Positions 23,126-24,960 of a DNA stretch of 24,960 bases are shown here, in pieces. The position numbers and the translations under genes are program-made. A model generated the notes under the pieces. It saw nothing but the letters and a program-made list of their open reading frames with translations, did not search any database and had not been told where the DNA came from. The DNA comes from an uncultured Lachnospiraceae bacterium (GTDB lineage Bacteria; Bacillota_A; Clostridia; Lachnospirales; Lachnospiraceae), in the NCBI GenBank assembly GCA_910585355.1, contig CAJUDN010000045.1:1-24960 (forward strand), written 5' to 3'. Within the stretch, counting starts at the first letter, position 1, and the number at the start of each line of letters is the position of its first letter.

Positions 23126-24460
23126 TTAATTATTTACTACATACTTGCTGAGCCGTCCGCTGCCTTCCGTTTTCAGATAACCCGCGTCGCAGAGCTCCTT
23201 CAAAATCTTGAACGCCTTGGTGGAGCCAATCTCAAGCAGCTCTTCCGTTTCCTTTCGCGTGACCATACCTTTTTCCCTTGCGTAAGAAAGGAGCAGTTCC
23301 TTTTCTGCCTCTGCACCCTGCCTGTGGCGTGATTCTTCCTCCCGTCTGGGAACTGTGTTCTCAGACGCAGGGGCTTCTTCATTACGATTTGGCAGAGTAA
23401 CCCGAAAGACTCCCTTTGCCGTTTCAAATTCCGGCTTCCTCACAGATTCCGCGTACACTCTCTGGATCTTTTCTATTCCAGTGCCGTAACTTTCAATCAG
23501 GCGCATCCGGTACAACACGGCAGCCAGGTTCGAATTCCTTGACCTGGACACTCCAAGGAAGATCGATTCGAGCTCCAGGCCTGGGATCAATCCGCCTAGG
23601 GAAACGAACTCCATGCGGTCATCATAGATGTTAATAAGGTTACTTCCCCCGACGGAATAATCTCTGTGCGTAATGCTGTTAAGAAGCGCTTCCCTGACCG
23701 CTTCCTCCGGGTAATCGCGCCTGTCCGACCTGTTTAGGCCGGAGAAAAAAGCTTTTGTCTTATTATTCAAATCAAGAAACCGGTACACATCCTCTAACTG
23801 CCTGAGTATCGATCCCGAAAACTCTTTTCTGTCTCTGAAAACTGCTTTATCTGCTCCTTGAAATAAAGCAACCTTCGTTGTTGTTTCACATTGATCCGAC
23901 AAGAGATATGCAAGATTTGTATACAACCCATCACCGCCAATCAGTTTCATCGTCAGCATCTGCGGCCTTCCGAACTCTATATTTCTAATCTGCATCTCCT
24001 GTGCCAATGCCTCAAAGGTAAGGTTCTGGTTCAGGCTCCTTATACTTTCAAATGTCCGCCCGCTGTTTGCAATAATCATCTCCCGAATCCCTTCATCCGT
24101 CATAGGCTGGGATGAACTCCCCTTGCGGACATATACCCCTCCAGGTTTCAGCCCTTTTTCCCGGATATAATAAGGGCGGTTGGTTCCTGTGGACACTTCT
24201 ATCTCCACAACTTCCTTTCCATCCAGTTCGGCTGCATGAATAGATACGAAGGGCATGACATCCGGAGCAATGGAATCCTTCAGGGAATTTGCTGCTTGGA
24301 GCATGACTTCATCCGGCTCGTTCACGCCGATGACCATACCGTCCTTTCGCACACCAATCAGTACGGTACCTCCATCAGCATTGGCGAAGGCAACCACTTC
24401 CTTGCGTATCTCAGGAACATACTCTTGCTTAAATTCAATATTGTCATTCTCGTACATCAT
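23126..24460 (-). CDS. Schlafen-AlbA_2 / HATPase_c_4 putative transcriptional regulator
   Basis: 444 aa. N-terminal AlbA_2 (Schlafen-like) domain: ENDNIEFKQE, then EVVAFANADGGTVLIGV at 21-37 and VNEPDEV, typical of the DNA/RNA-binding divergent-AAA family. In the middle is REALLNSITHRDYSVGGSNLINIYDDRMEF, followed by SLGGLIPGL, the ATP-binding HATPase_c_4 pattern. At the C-terminus is a winged helix (VTRKETEELLEIGSTKAFKILKEL). Proteins of this layout are annotated as transcriptional regulators, and Schlafen-like domains also occur in nuclease immune proteins; which applies here is open. GAAGGGTT precedes the ATG pair at 24460/24457. The start and length are normal. It has its own promoter with an inverted repeat, suggesting autoregulation. 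Confidence 0.88.
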   Translation of the reverse strand: MMYENDNIEFKQEYVPEIRKEVVAFANADGGTVLIGVRKDGMVIGVNEPDEVMLQAANSLKDSIAPDVMPFVSIHAAELDGKEVVEIEVSTGTNRPYYIREKGLKPGGVYVRKGSSSQPMTDEGIREMIIANSGRTFESIRSLNQNLTFEALAQEMQIRNIEFGRPQMLTMKLIGGDGLYTNLAYLLSDQCETTTKVALFQGADKAVFRDRKEFSGSILRQLEDVYRFLDLNNKTKAFFSGLNRSDRRDYPEEAVREALLNSITHRDYSVGGSNLINIYDDRMEFVSLGGLIPGLELESIFLGVSRSRNSNLAAVLYRMRLIESYGTGIEKIQRVYAESVRKPEFETAKGVFRVTLPNRNEEAPASENTVPRREEESRHRQGAEAEKELLLSYAREKGMVTRKETEELLEIGSTKAFKILKELCDAGYLKTEGSGRLSKYVVNN

Positions 24461-24479
24461 CGAAAATTAACCCTTCTTT

Positions 24480-24524
24480 CTTTTCTTTCTCTCTCATTAT
24501 ATCAGAGTGAGAAAGAAAAGGCAA
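24480..24524 (-). promoter_or_regulatory. Promoter of the AlbA-type gene, with inverted repeat centred on the -10
   Basis: On the minus strand TTGCCT (24524-24519) and TATAAT (24501-24496) are 17 nt apart. A perfect 12-bp inverted repeat, CTTTTCTTTCTC (24480-24491) / GAGAAAGAAAAG (24509-24520), is centred at 24500, on the -10, so a dimeric repressor bound there would block transcription. The flanks are purine/pyrimidine tracts, so low-complexity symmetry is an alternative. Confidence 0.6.
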
Positions 24525-24960
24525 CGAGTAAGAAAGAAAAAGATTCAAAAATAGTCTGGGAAATCCCCATTCCACCGCCATCCCCGGGTGAACCTTGGAA
24601 ACCGGGCGAAGATATTCCCTCTCTTCACAGCGTTAAGGGGTTTCGATGACGAGGTTAAGGAAGAGTCATTGATGAAGCTGATGGCAGCACATACCACCCT
24701 CTCCACTGAAGAGAAAACAGTACTCTCCGGCAGGCTCCAACAAGTCCGAAAGAATGCCTGTCCCGCTCACCATTCTCTGCGATAATATCCTTGGCACTTT
24801 GTCTCTGGAAATAAAAAATCTCGATAGATTCACAAAACCACTATAGCCACTCTGCTTCCATCCACCAAAGGATGGTCTAACTATTGCTTTTTGCATTTTG
24901 TTTCTTAAACAGTTTTTATAAGGACGATTATCGGAAGTAATTAGCAAACAGCCAAAGGAA
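24525..24960. other. Unassigned right end with possible decayed coding stretches
   Basis: No confident gene. On the plus strand one frame reads IVWEIPIPPPSPGEPWKPGED (about 24551-24612) and a second, shifted frame continues FDDEVKEESLMKLMAAHTTL (about 24647-24706), which together look like one frameshifted remnant; the minus strand also has a 93-codon ORF at 24666-24947 without a good ribosome site. I recognise none of them. The region continues outside the window. Confidence 0.3.

Noticed and set aside
24236..24649. Plus-strand 137-codon ORF overlapping the AlbA gene start
   Set aside because: Most of it is antisense to the AlbA coding region and promoter; only its tail past 24540 looks coding-like, and that is reported as a remnant.
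1..24960. CRISPR array, tRNA or rRNA genes
   Set aside because: No regularly spaced direct repeats and no tRNA or rRNA sequence recognised on either strand.

Overview
The window looks like a chromosome segment of a gut Clostridia, probably Lachnospiraceae. The basis is moderate G+C with strong GGAGG-type ribosome binding sites, a tripartite tricarboxylate (TTT) transporter cluster with paired LysR regulators, an AlbA/Schlafen-type protein and a small HTH protein of Lachnospiraceae type. This is inference from gene content; there is no rRNA or marker gene to settle it.

Region 1 (1-9044) is metabolic. A minus-strand operon reads: 3-hydroxyisobutyrate/tartronate-semialdehyde-type reductase, a D-serine dehydratase/D-threonine aldolase-like PLP enzyme, then tctC, tctB and tctA. 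Two LysR regulators upstream are divergent, and their predicted promoters share one palindromic -35 hexamer. A class I/II aminotransferase follows on the plus strand. A plausible reading is uptake of a carboxylate or hydroxy-amino-acid followed by PLP chemistry and semialdehyde reduction.

Region 2 (about 9380-20100) is a defence/conflict island with three units. (a) A Septu-like pair: an AAA/SMC-type ATPase and an HNH nuclease, with a 25-codon ORF carrying a good ribosome binding site between them. (b) A small unknown gene, a SAMHD1-like HD phosphohydrolase and a phosphoribosyltransferase-like (PRTase-CE type) protein. The last two were very probably one gene of about 904 codons, split by a 171-bp MITE that has 19-bp perfect terminal inverted repeats and a TA target duplication; removing it restores an in-frame fusion. 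(c) A minus-strand SIR2-NB-ARC-TPR (NLR/STAND-like) gene of about 1043 codons, broken into two frames at a run of eight A. A second MITE with the same kind of ends lies at the left edge of the island.

Region 3 (20100-24960) holds a membrane-anchored protein with three PASTA repeats and no kinase domain, an HTH protein of unknown function, a Schlafen-AlbA_2/HATPase_c_4 type regulator with an inverted repeat over its promoter, and probable gene remnants. No rRNA, tRNA, CRISPR array or complete transposase was seen.
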